A stretch of DNA of 50,770 bases, from contig CAZWUI010000009.1 of the NCBI GenBank assembly GCA_964637515.1, positions 1 through 50,770 on the forward strand, written 5' to 3'. Made by a program: the position numbers and the translations under genes. Below, one piece after another: positions 31,157 to 39,294 of the stretch. The notes below the pieces were generated by a model. The model searched no databases. It had not been told where the DNA came from and was given only the letters and a program-made list of their open reading frames with translations. Source of the stretch: RGIG4097 sp964637515. Lineage in GTDB: Bacteria; Bacillota; Clostridia; Christensenellales; CAG-917. Within the stretch, counting starts at the first letter, position 1. Each line of letters starts with the position of its first letter.

Positions 31157-32362
31157 TTAACCTATCATTTCGTTCGCACCGACGGTTGCGCCTTCGGGGA
31201 GAACGTAGTGGGGAGCGATAACGCTTATCTTCCACTCGCCGGGTTTGCATTCGTCGAGAGTTTCACCGACGACGGCGTTTTTGCCGACGGTGGCATTCCA
31301 ACCGACGATTGAGAATCTGACGTCCGCGCCGTCTTCGATGACTGCGCCGGGCATGATTATCGAACCTTCGACGTATGCGTCCTTGCCAATGTAGACGGAG
31401 TGAGAAATCACGCTATCCTTGACAGTGCCGTGCACGACGGTACCTTCGGAGATAAGGCAGTTTTTGACTCTGCCCGTCGGGGAGATGAAGTGCGGGGGCT
31501 CCGCCATATTTCTGGCATAAATTTTCCACTTGTCGTCGTCGAGATTGAGTCCGCCCTCTCCACCGCGGAGAATGTCCATATTCGCTTCCCAAAGAGAAGA
31601 AATCGTTCCGACGTCTTTCCAGTAGCCGTTGAATTGATATGCAAACATTCTTTGTTTGTCCGCAAGCATTTTGGGGATGATATTTTTGCCGAAATCGTTT
31701 TCGCTATCCTTGTCGTTTTCGTCGTCGATGAGATAGCGACGGAGCACGCTCCAAGTGAAGATATAAATGCCCATGGACGCTTTCGTACTCTTGGGATTTT
31801 TGGGTTTCTCTTCAAATTCCACGATTTCCGAACTGTTCTTTTTGAGGTTGAGAATGCCGAAACGGCTTGCCTCTTCGATAGGCACGTCAAGGACCGCTAT
31901 CGTGCAATCCGCGCGGTTAGCCTTATGCTTTTTGAGCATATCCGCATAGTCCATTTTGTAGATATGGTCGCCCGACAAAAGCACGACGTATTCGGGGTCG
32001 TAGTTGTCCACGAAGTCGATATTTTGGTAGATTGCGTTTGCGGTGCCCTTATACCATTCCCCCGACTTTGCACGCATGAAGGGGGGCAAAACGAAGATAC
32101 CGCCGTTGAGTCTATCAAGGTCCCACGGTTGTCCGTTGCCGATATACTGGTGCAATTCAAAGGGACGATATTGCGTCAACACGCCTATCGTATCTATACC
32201 GCTGTTTATGCAGTTTGAAAGCGGAAAGTCGATGATACGATACTTCGCACCGAAAGGCACGGCAGGTTTCGCAACGTCGTTGGTCAAAACGCCCAAACGA
32301 GTACCCTGTCCGCCTGCGAGCAACATCGCAAGACACTCTTTTTTCTTGCCGTTAGAACTCAT
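31157..32362 (-). CDS. glgC: Glucose-1-phosphate adenylyltransferase
   Basis: A 401-residue ADP-glucose pyrophosphorylase, the committed step of glycogen synthesis (glucose-1-phosphate + ATP to ADP-glucose + PPi). MLLAGGQGTRLGVLT, AVPFGAKYRIIDFPLSNCINSG, and VLLSGDHIYKMDY are catalytic-subunit motifs. EFEEKPKNPKS and the C-terminal beta-helix with KNCLISEGTVVHGTVKDSV also fit. The ATG at 32362 overlaps the glgB TGA (ATGA), and its GGAGG lies inside glgB, so translation is coupled. Works with GlgD encoded next. Confidence 0.97.
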   Translation of the reverse strand: MSSNGKKKECLAMLLAGGQGTRLGVLTNDVAKPAVPFGAKYRIIDFPLSNCINSGIDTIGVLTQYRPFELHQYIGNGQPWDLDRLNGGIFVLPPFMRAKSGEWYKGTANAIYQNIDFVDNYDPEYVVLLSGDHIYKMDYADMLKKHKANRADCTIAVLDVPIEEASRFGILNLKKNSSEIVEFEEKPKNPKSTKASMGIYIFTWSVLRRYLIDDENDKDSENDFGKNIIPKMLADKQRMFAYQFNGYWKDVGTISSLWEANMDILRGGEGGLNLDDDKWKIYARNMAEPPHFISPTGRVKNCLISEGTVVHGTVKDSVISHSVYIGKDAYVEGSIIMPGAVIEDGADVRFSIVGWNATVGKNAVVGETLDECKPGEWKISVIAPHYVLPEGATVGANEMIG

Positions 32363-34248
32363 TTTTTCTCCTCCTTATCTTCGGGGACTAAAATCATCAC
32401 CGAATTTTTGGGTATATTTACTTTTATCGAATATTTATGTCCGTGGGAAGGTTTCCCGACCGCACGGAAGGACGGGCGACGCTCTTCGTCACCACCGTAC
32501 TTTTTGAGCGGGGAATAAAGCTCCGCCCTATAAATTTTGTTTTCGGGTACGCCCATAACGTATTTCAAACGCTCCACGGGCGAAAAGTTGACTATCACGA
32601 CGACGTACTTGCCGTCCGCAGACGAGCGAGTGTACGATACGATATTTTGCGTATTGTCGTCCACGACTATCCACTTGAAACCGTCGTAAGAGCAATCAAG
32701 TTGCCAAAGTTCTTTGTGTTCGAGATAGAATGCGTTCAAGTCTTTGATGAACTTGCGGAAAGTGCGATGACGGGGATAATCAAGCAAGAACCAATCGAGC
32801 TCCTGCGAATAATTCCACTCTATAAACTGCGCAAATTCGTTGCCCATAAAGTTGAGTTTCTTCCCGGGATGAGTCATCATAAAACCGTAAAACGCTTTCA
32901 AACTCTCGAATTTTTGGTCGTATTCACCGGGGACTTTGTTTATCATACTGCACTTGCCGTGCACCACTTCGTCGTGGGATATAGGCAAAATGTAATTCTC
33001 GCTGTACGCATACGAAATCGCAAAAGTCAAATCGTTGTGATTGTCCTTTCTGAAAAACGGATCGAGAGAAATGTAGTGCAAACTGTCGTTCATCCAACCC
33101 ATATTCCATTTGAAATTGAAGCCGAGTCCGCCGAGATATGCGGGTTTCGTCACCATAGGGAATGCGGTGGATTCTTCTGCAATCGTAATCACTCCGCGAT
33201 GTTTCGACAAAATCGCCGTATTCATTCTTTGCAAGAACTCTTTCGCTTCGAGATTGTAGTTTCCGCCGTATTGATTTGGCAACCACTCCCCGTCCTTTCT
33301 GCCGTAGTCGAGATAAAGCATACTCGCGACTGCGTCGCAACGCATACCGTCGATATGATAGGTATCGAACCAAAACATCGCTGCGGAAATGAGATAACTT
33401 CTCACTTCGTTCTTGCCGAAATCGTACACTTTCGTGCCCCATTCCTTATGTTCGCCCTTTCGCGGATCGGAGTATTCGTAAAGCGGTGTGCCGTCGAAAT
33501 CGCTCAAACCGTGTTGGTCGCGGGGGAAGTGCGCAAGCACCCAATCGAGAATGACGCCTATTCCCGCGCGGTGGCACCTGTCCACGAATTCCATGAAATC
33601 TTTGGGAGTGCCGTATCTCGACGTAGGTGCGAACATACCCGTCACCTGATAGCCCCAACTGCCCTCGTAGGGAAATTCGGTGAGTGGCATAAGTTCGATA
33701 TGGGTGTAGCCCATTTTCTTGACATAAGGGATAAGTTCGTCCGCAAGAGCGGTGTAAGAGAAGAAATTTCCGTCCGCGTACTTTCTCCAACTGCCGACGT
33801 GGACTTCGTATATATTCATAGGAGAGCCGTAAGGATCATAGTCGTTTCTTGCACGCATCCACTTTCCGTCTTTCCAATGATAGCCTTTCAAATCGTAAAG
33901 TTTGCTCGAATTTGCAGGAGCGGTTTCAAAATGCAAACCGTAAGGATCGCACTTGAAAACGGTTTCGCCGTTTGCGCCTTTGACGGCGTATTTGTAATTA
34001 TCATACTGTTTCAGACCTTCTATGAACGCATACCAAATGCCGTCCGAAGAAGGTTCCATGACGTTTATATCAGGATTCCAACCGTTGAAGTCGCCGACGA
34101 CGGAAACTCTCTCCGCGTTGGGCGCCCACACCGCGAAACTCCAACCTTCCGCACCGTTCTCGACGGAAGGATAGGGAGAAAACATTTTTTGGGACTCGAA
34201 GTTTGTGCCTTCGTGGAATAGATAGGTGGCGTAACTGTCCTTTTTCAT
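32359..34248 (-). CDS. glgB: 1,4-alpha-glucan branching enzyme
   Basis: A 629-residue GH13 branching enzyme that introduces alpha-1,6 branches. An N-terminal CBM48 module (about 30-115, WSFAVWAPNAERVSVVGDFNGW) precedes the barrel. Catalytic motifs are DGMRCDAVASMLYLDY (nucleophile Asp), TIAEEST (acid/base Glu) and SHDEVVHGK. ELMPLTEFPYEGSWGYQVTG is typical of GlgB. First gene of the glycogen operon, with a good promoter and AGGAG 5 nt before ATG 34248. Its stop overlaps glgC. Confidence 0.97.
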   Translation of the reverse strand: MKKDSYATYLFHEGTNFESQKMFSPYPSVENGAEGWSFAVWAPNAERVSVVGDFNGWNPDINVMEPSSDGIWYAFIEGLKQYDNYKYAVKGANGETVFKCDPYGLHFETAPANSSKLYDLKGYHWKDGKWMRARNDYDPYGSPMNIYEVHVGSWRKYADGNFFSYTALADELIPYVKKMGYTHIELMPLTEFPYEGSWGYQVTGMFAPTSRYGTPKDFMEFVDRCHRAGIGVILDWVLAHFPRDQHGLSDFDGTPLYEYSDPRKGEHKEWGTKVYDFGKNEVRSYLISAAMFWFDTYHIDGMRCDAVASMLYLDYGRKDGEWLPNQYGGNYNLEAKEFLQRMNTAILSKHRGVITIAEESTAFPMVTKPAYLGGLGFNFKWNMGWMNDSLHYISLDPFFRKDNHNDLTFAISYAYSENYILPISHDEVVHGKCSMINKVPGEYDQKFESLKAFYGFMMTHPGKKLNFMGNEFAQFIEWNYSQELDWFLLDYPRHRTFRKFIKDLNAFYLEHKELWQLDCSYDGFKWIVVDDNTQNIVSYTRSSADGKYVVVIVNFSPVERLKYVMGVPENKIYRAELYSPLKKYGGDEERRPSFRAVGKPSHGHKYSIKVNIPKNSVMILVPEDKEEKK

Positions 34249-34274
34249 AGTTGCTCCTAATTCGATGTAGCATT

Positions 34275-34303
34275 ATTATAGCAAATAATTTGTTACTATT
34301 CAA
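34275..34303 (-). promoter_or_regulatory. Promoter of the glycogen operon
   Basis: Minus strand: TTGAAT (34298-34303), 17-bp spacer, TATAAT (34275-34280, perfect). The predicted start lies about 20 bp before the glgB ATG. Imperfect AATAAT/ATTATT symmetry surrounds it, but no known operator (such as cre) was recognised. Confidence 0.75.
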
Positions 34304-34433
34304 TAATAGAGCGAAAGTTTTTACCACAAATTTATAAAAACTTTACAAAACCCCGAAAAATATTCGATAAAAAGTTGCATTTTTGTTGAAAATTTGCGAT
34401 TTTGTGCAAAATTGCAAGGAAATTTTTGTCCGA

Positions 34434-35231
34434 TTAACCCATTTCGCAAACGCTCACCGACGACAACAAATAAGCGTTTGCGCCGTCAGGAAGTTTGTCG
34501 AAAAGCGTTTTTGCTTCATCGAAAGACGAAAAAACGCCGACGACCGCACTTCCGCTCCCCGTCATAATCACGTCGTTTGCGCCGAGTTCTTCTAATGTTC
34601 TACGCGCTTTCACCACCCCTGAATTTAGCATTCTTGCCGCTCTTTCAAGGTCGTTTCTACGCTTGCCGAAAAAACCCAAACCGTAACTGTCGAAAAGTGC
34701 GTAAGCATCCCCGCTATCCACTCCGCCGTCAGCAATCAAGACGACGAAATGCAGGTCGATTTCACCAAGGTTTTCGATTTCTTCCCCGACACCGCCTATT
34801 CTTGCATATCCGCCCTTTGCCATATAGGGCGCATCAGAGCCGATAGACAACAAAAACTCATCATCTAACGCTATATTTTTGACTTTTGCAAGTGCTTTTG
34901 CCACCGCTACCGCACTTGCTGTCGAACCGCCCATACCCGCACCCAAGGGGACGTTTTTTTCAATCGCCAAATCCACGTTTACTGCGCCGTAAGCCTGCAC
35001 GAATTTCTCAATCGTTTTCTCAATCAAGGGGCAAAATCTATCTTTTTCAAATCCGTCAAGGTTGCACGCAATATCGAAAGTCACCCCGCCGCTTGCGGTT
35101 TTTCGATATTCTACCGCATCGAAAAGGTTGACCGAAACCGCTTGCATCTCGAGTGTATGCAAGTTTTCGCGTTTGCCGACAATTCGCAAGGATAGATTAA
35201 CTTTTGCAGGTACGTAGATTTTTTCGCACAT
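34434..35231 (-). CDS. ispE: 4-diphosphocytidyl-2-C-methyl-D-erythritol kinase
   Basis: A 265-residue GHMP kinase of the MEP isoprenoid pathway. It phosphorylates CDP-methylerythritol at the 2-OH with ATP. Motif 1 PAKVNLSLRI (8-17), motif 2 PLGAGMGGSTASAVA, and motif 3 MTGSGSAVVGVF are intact, and the protein is slightly short for the family. The ATG follows a hairpin directly; the only ribosome-binding candidate is AAAAAGG about 10 nt upstream. Location next to sipL and veg matches the veg-ispE neighbourhood of Bacillus and Clostridia. Confidence 0.93.
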   Translation of the reverse strand: MCEKIYVPAKVNLSLRIVGKRENLHTLEMQAVSVNLFDAVEYRKTASGGVTFDIACNLDGFEKDRFCPLIEKTIEKFVQAYGAVNVDLAIEKNVPLGAGMGGSTASAVAVAKALAKVKNIALDDEFLLSIGSDAPYMAKGGYARIGGVGEEIENLGEIDLHFVVLIADGGVDSGDAYALFDSYGLGFFGKRRNDLERAARMLNSGVVKARRTLEELGANDVIMTGSGSAVVGVFSSFDEAKTLFDKLPDGANAYLLSSVSVCEMG

Positions 35232-35258
35232 AAAAAGATAGCCTTTTTAGGCTATCTT
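35232..35258 (-). terminator. Hairpin with T run between sipL and ispE
   Basis: Minus strand: AAGATAGCC pairs with GGCTATCTT around TAAAAA and is followed by T residues that run into the ispE ATG. It can terminate sipL transcripts. A promoter overlaps its left arm, so ispE mRNA started there would carry only the right arm. Confidence 0.6.
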
Positions 35259-35282
35259 ATCATATTCGTCGAATTTTAGCAA
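35254..35282 (-). promoter_or_regulatory. Candidate promoter of ispE
   Basis: Minus strand: TTGCTA (35277-35282), 17-bp spacer, TAAGAT (35254-35259), starting right after the sipL stop. It would start transcription within the hairpin and give a ~20-nt leader with AAAAAGG. Confidence 0.45.
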
Positions 35283-36761
35283 CTATCGCGCAAGACTGCG
35301 GAAAAAGAGCACCCTTTCACCTTCTGCAAGCGGCTCGACGAGAGCGGGATTTTGTTCCAAAATCTTGTCGGGAGTTGCGGTCAGCGCTTTGCATACGTCC
35401 CAAATTTTGTCCCCGCTTCTTGCAATATACATTGAAAGTCCCGAGTCGTTGACCTCTTTTCCGTCCCCCAATTCTACCGCGGAGATGAATGAAGTCGTCA
35501 ACGTTTCGTATTCGTCAACCGTGATATAGAGAGTTATATCGAATGCTATTTCTCCGTCCCGTTTCAATTTCGCTCCTACGTTTGCGACGATAGCACGAGC
35601 GACGACGTCACCCGCAAAATCCCCATTTAGAACACTTGAAAACGGCACCTCTGCGCGGACGGAGTCAATTCCGTCGTCTCCGTCGTACAACACCGAAACA
35701 AGCACGATTCCGTCCACTCTGACTCCGTCGTCTTCGCTCACCGCCTTTGCAATTCCGACCGAGGCGGATGGCATTGCGACAATTCTATTTGCTCTCTTGC
35801 CGTCGTCAAGATACGCAGATCCGTCAACCTTTTCTTCAAAGAAGGATGAGCCTTTCATATATCTGCAAGTGCGCTCGTCGGTCGTAACGGCGGTTTCGTT
35901 CGTCAGGCTGAACACATCGGTCACGACAGTATTTTCTAACATTCTAAACGCTTTGATCTTCAAATTTATATCACTTTCAAAGCGCAATTCGTTTTCGCCG
36001 GTCACCCCCGCAAGCACCACTCTCGACTTCTTGACAGATGCGACTGCGCTCACCGTATCCCCTTCTCTCATGCCGTCGATTTCGACGTTTTCAGCGGATG
36101 CGATTTCAAAGGACGCAGTGCGGATTTCTTCCCCTTCGGTGTACGTCACGACCGCTATCGCAACAAGGTCCACCGCAACCGAATTTTCCCCTGCCGTAGC
36201 GTTTTTGACAATCGTGTCGGAGTGTAGCGATAACACCTTTCCGACTTCCCCGACAGTCGTGCTTTCTTCTGCAGAAACCACAACGCTCTTTCCGCCTACG
36301 TATTCGGGACAAGCGATTATCACGTCGCTCACAAGACAGTCTTCCGCCTCGGACAGATATTCGTCTTCATCCACCGATACCGTTTGCACCGCCACTTGCA
36401 CGACTGCGGACAAGGTTATTCCGTCCCCGGTTGCGACGTCGCTTTCGCTCACCGTGACAAACGCATCCGCTTTATCGTCCGCGGACGTATCCCCTTCCAC
36501 TCTCACGGTGAAATCCGCATTATAACTCACCCCTTGCTCTACGCTGTCCGTGTCTATATAAATGAGTTTGAATTCCGCTCTGCCCTCGACTTCGACGTAG
36601 CCGTCGCTAGCGGTTGCGGACAAGACTTTGCCGTCTACCGCAAGAGATAATATCTTTGTGACTTTTTCGGCATCCACACCGCTCGGAGTGAATTCGACCA
36701 CTCTTTCCACGCTTTCAAAAGTCTTAATCGTTGCAGGATTTGTTTTTTCGTACTTGAACAT
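35283..36761 (-). CDS. sipL: SipL-like spore coat protein (DUF3794/SPOCS + LysM)
   Basis: A 492-residue protein made of repeated beta-rich DUF3794 (SPOCS) units over about residues 25-430 (for example FTPSGVDAEKVTKIL, LSDTIVKNA, FRMLENTVVTDVFSLTNE), followed by a C-terminal LysM domain (MYIARSGDKIWDVCKALTATP). This is the architecture of SipL, which in Clostridioides binds the coat ATPase SpoIVA during spore engulfment. No signal peptide. I start at ATG 36761 because the GGAGG lies 6 nt before it; an ATG 12 nt upstream overlaps that site. It implies sporulation capacity, or its remnant, in this organism. Confidence 0.85.
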   Translation of the reverse strand: MFKYEKTNPATIKTFESVERVVEFTPSGVDAEKVTKILSLAVDGKVLSATASDGYVEVEGRAEFKLIYIDTDSVEQGVSYNADFTVRVEGDTSADDKADAFVTVSESDVATGDGITLSAVVQVAVQTVSVDEDEYLSEAEDCLVSDVIIACPEYVGGKSVVVSAEESTTVGEVGKVLSLHSDTIVKNATAGENSVAVDLVAIAVVTYTEGEEIRTASFEIASAENVEIDGMREGDTVSAVASVKKSRVVLAGVTGENELRFESDINLKIKAFRMLENTVVTDVFSLTNETAVTTDERTCRYMKGSSFFEEKVDGSAYLDDGKRANRIVAMPSASVGIAKAVSEDDGVRVDGIVLVSVLYDGDDGIDSVRAEVPFSSVLNGDFAGDVVARAIVANVGAKLKRDGEIAFDITLYITVDEYETLTTSFISAVELGDGKEVNDSGLSMYIARSGDKIWDVCKALTATPDKILEQNPALVEPLAEGERVLFFRSLAR

Positions 36762-36854
36762 ATTCGCCTCCATATTCGCTATAACTCTATGCCGACCTAT
36801 CCCCTTTTATTCGCAAAAAGAATAAATATCGGATTTTTTGGCAAGGATTATCGT

Positions 36855-37085
36855 ATGAGAGAAATTTCCAAAAATATCGTGCAATCGAAGTCAGAAGTCG
36901 AAAAACTCGTAGGCGTGCATGCACTCATAAAAATATCAGAGCGACACGGCAAAGAAACTCTCGTCTACGGCAAAGTGGACAAACTTTTCCCGTCCGTATT
37001 CACCGTCCGTCTCGACGACGGCGAAGTGCGCACCTTTTCATACTCCGACGTGCATACGGGCGGAGTCCTGTTTTCCGTCGAATAA
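36855..37085 (+). CDS. veg: Veg family protein
   Basis: A 76-residue protein. The central GKETLVYGKVDKLFPSVFTVRLDDG and following TFSYSDVHTG resemble Veg of Bacillus (RSGILAETYPSVFVVQLD, SYSYADILT), a small protein linked to biofilm control and spore outgrowth. The N-terminal half (MREISKNIVQSKSEVEKLVG) is the usual helix. I start at ATG 36855, with AAGGA 7 nt upstream; a longer frame from 36789 lacks such a site. Divergent from sipL. The veg/ispE adjacency agrees with conserved synteny. Confidence 0.82.
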   Translation: MREISKNIVQSKSEVEKLVGVHALIKISERHGKETLVYGKVDKLFPSVFTVRLDDGEVRTFSYSDVHTGGVLFSVE

Positions 37086-37100
37086 TCATCCAAATTCCTA

Positions 37101-37129
37101 TTGCATTGACCGCCTATATTTGCTATTAT
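37101..37129 (+). promoter_or_regulatory. Promoter of the 37159 gene
   Basis: TTGCAT (37101-37106), 17-bp spacer, TATTAT (37124-37129). An overlapping TTGACC at 37106 is a less well-spaced alternative. Confidence 0.5.
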
Positions 37130-37158
37130 TTATATATCCAAATTAGGAGTGAACTTGC

Positions 37159-37806
37159 ATGTACAACGCCGAAAAACTGCAATCTGCAAAAGAATATTTG
37201 TATCTGCTTTCGCAGTCGATAGACCCCACCACGGGTGAACATATCGACGACCCGATTCTCCAAAAAGACGAAATCAAAGACGTCCTTCGTTTTGCATCCG
37301 AAGTCTTATCTTCCCTTTCGCATGATAAACTCAAAACGTGCGGCCCGCCTCCGTCCGCTTTCGATGCGTCCGCAATCGACAAATCCGCCATAAGTTTGAC
37401 GGATAGAACAGTGGGTATCACAAGCCTTGCAATACGCATAAACAAGCAAGTCGACAAAAGCAAAATGCGTTCGCTCAGAGTCGCAACAATCAACGAATGG
37501 CTCGTTTCAAACGGCTACCTTTCAAAAGAAAAAGTCCCGGTCGTCCGCAACGTAACCAAACTCGTCCCCACCGACGAAGGCTCGAAAATCGGTTTGATCG
37601 AACTCGAAAAAATCAGCCGTAGCACAGGCGAAATCACAAAGAAACTCATTTTGTCCGTCAGCGGACAACAATTCATCATCGACCATCTCGACGAAATTGC
37701 CGCTCAACCCGACGTCCCCGACGACACCGACGATTCCGATTACACTCCCGACGACGTCCCCAACGACAACACCCTCCCCGCCGACTACTTCGACGAAATC
37801 GAATAG
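37159..37806 (+). CDS. Uncharacterised protein with acidic C-terminal tail
   Basis: A 215-residue cytoplasmic protein I cannot assign. The N-terminus KLQSAKEYLYLLSQSIDPTTGEHIDDPIL followed by a helix (IKDVLRFASEVLSSL) recalls a clostridial hypothetical family with a xNPxTGE..DD pattern. Residues ~90-175 (AIRINKQVDKSKMRSLRVATINEWLVSNGYL, ...TGEITKKLILSVSGQQFIIDHLDEI) could be a winged helix. The last ~35 residues are almost all Asp, Pro, Asn and Thr. AGGAG precedes ATG 37159. Monocistronic, with its own promoter and a terminator 120 bp downstream. Confidence 0.8.
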   Translation: MYNAEKLQSAKEYLYLLSQSIDPTTGEHIDDPILQKDEIKDVLRFASEVLSSLSHDKLKTCGPPPSAFDASAIDKSAISLTDRTVGITSLAIRINKQVDKSKMRSLRVATINEWLVSNGYLSKEKVPVVRNVTKLVPTDEGSKIGLIELEKISRSTGEITKKLILSVSGQQFIIDHLDEIAAQPDVPDDTDDSDYTPDDVPNDNTLPADYFDEIE

Positions 37807-37927
37807 CGCCTCACCGCAAAACGTCATCGTCTTTCGTCGTTGCTATAGTTTTACAACAAATCAAATAGAAGATACTCATCCGAAATACGATGAAAATTAC
37901 ATATCGCATTATCGGGAGCGAAACACA

Positions 37928-37966
37928 AAAAAAAACAGCCACCGCGAGGGTGGCTGATTTTTTATT
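37928..37966. terminator. Bidirectional intrinsic terminator
   Basis: CAGCCACC pairs with GGTGGCTG around a short GC loop; an A run precedes and a T run follows, so it works for both the 37159 gene and the convergent M28 gene. Confidence 0.85.
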
Positions 37967-37974
37967 GATTGGGG

Positions 37975-39249
37975 TTATTTTTTGGATTGTTCTTGGGCGG
38001 CGATTTTGTCGATGACACGAAGAATCACGTCGAAACCAAGGCCTACCGTGTCTACCGTGAAACGTTCGGGTTGATCGTAGAAAGTGTGGTAGTAGTTGGT
38101 AAGGATAGGATTTTGTGCTGCGAAAGTGATTGTCTTTACGCCGACCTTGTGGAAAGGAGTGGAATCGCATCCGCCGACGGGATTGACGATGTTACCCGGC
38201 TTTTCGATGCCTGCTTCCGACATGGATTCCACAAACATTCTTTCAAGGTCCTTGTTGAACTTGGTGAATTGCCACGTATCGCCGTGGACGACTTCGAAGA
38301 AACCTTCGTCCGCAACGGAGTCGATATTGATATTCCAACAATTTTGAAGGATTTCTTCACCCTTATGTCTTCTCGTGAAGGCGAGAGAACCACGAAGTCC
38401 TGCTTCTTCACTGCCGCAGTTGAGGTCGATTATACGGCAACGAGCGGGCATTTTGTCGGGGTTTTCCTTGAAGTATTTGGTGACTTCATAAGCAAGCGCA
38501 ATACCGGTTGCGTTGTCCATTGCACCGGGGGATGCGGTCTTGGGGTTCTTGTCGAGCCAAAGGGTGACAAGGAACGCTCCGCCGATAAGGAAGGGGCAAA
38601 GGAATTGATAGTAGTACGCAATATCCCAATAGAGATTGAAGAGTTCGTAGTCTTCAGAGACAGTGAGTGCGAAGAAAAGAATTGCGAACACAGTGATTGC
38701 AAGCACGCAAACTGCACCAAAACCGACTTTTGCGAACGCAAACGCAGGATTAAGTTTGGATTTGACTGCGCTATGTTTCCAGTTCCAGCTCGTATCGGTG
38801 TGGCCGGAGAGCATAATGGTGTAGTCGTATTCGCCGTCTTCGGGAAGGAGTTCGCCGTAGGTGTTGTAGGAAACTTCTTGGTGGAAACACCAGTCAAGCC
38901 ACGTCTTGTAAAGGAACACGCTGTTGATCATCCAAAACCAAACTGCTACCATTCCGACGGTGGCAAGGAAGAAGAGTGCGGTGCTATTGAAAATGACACC
39001 GAGCAACACGACGAGTGCGGCGATTATGCCTGCCCAACCCGCATAAGGTATTCCGCCGATAGACGCGCGGGGCGCAACGAGGAATTTCTCTTGAACGGGT
39101 TTGATGCCGAGTTCTTCGAGTTTGCCTGCCATGTAGCCGTGAAATTGCTTTTCGCTTTCGGATCCGGGAAGTCTGGGGCCGATTTCGTTGGCTGCATGAG
39201 TTACGATTTCGTACGCCTCATCGGCATACTTTCTGAGTTCTTCTCTCAT
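37975..39249 (-). CDS. M28 family zinc peptidase with membrane insertions
   Basis: A 424-residue M28 aminopeptidase-like protein. Zinc-site residues can be placed: His150/Asp152 (LSGHTDTS), Asp245 (GAMDNATG), Glu281/Glu282 (CGSEEAGLRG), Asp in NINIDSV and His in YHTFYDQPE. Unusually, hydrophobic segments interrupt the fold: about 70-112 (two helices) before the first motif, and 175-198 plus 213-232 between the first and second motifs. It would be a membrane-embedded peptidase or deacylase; the orientation and substrate are unknown. It follows serS by 45 nt on the same strand, so it is probably the last gene of a leuS-serS transcript. AAGGAGA precedes the ATG. Confidence 0.85.
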   Translation of the reverse strand: MREELRKYADEAYEIVTHAANEIGPRLPGSESEKQFHGYMAGKLEELGIKPVQEKFLVAPRASIGGIPYAGWAGIIAALVVLLGVIFNSTALFFLATVGMVAVWFWMINSVFLYKTWLDWCFHQEVSYNTYGELLPEDGEYDYTIMLSGHTDTSWNWKHSAVKSKLNPAFAFAKVGFGAVCVLAITVFAILFFALTVSEDYELFNLYWDIAYYYQFLCPFLIGGAFLVTLWLDKNPKTASPGAMDNATGIALAYEVTKYFKENPDKMPARCRIIDLNCGSEEAGLRGSLAFTRRHKGEEILQNCWNINIDSVADEGFFEVVHGDTWQFTKFNKDLERMFVESMSEAGIEKPGNIVNPVGGCDSTPFHKVGVKTITFAAQNPILTNYYHTFYDQPERFTVDTVGLGFDVILRVIDKIAAQEQSKK

Positions 39250-39294
39250 AATTTTCTCCTTATAAAAATTTATCTTAATATAATAATCAATATA

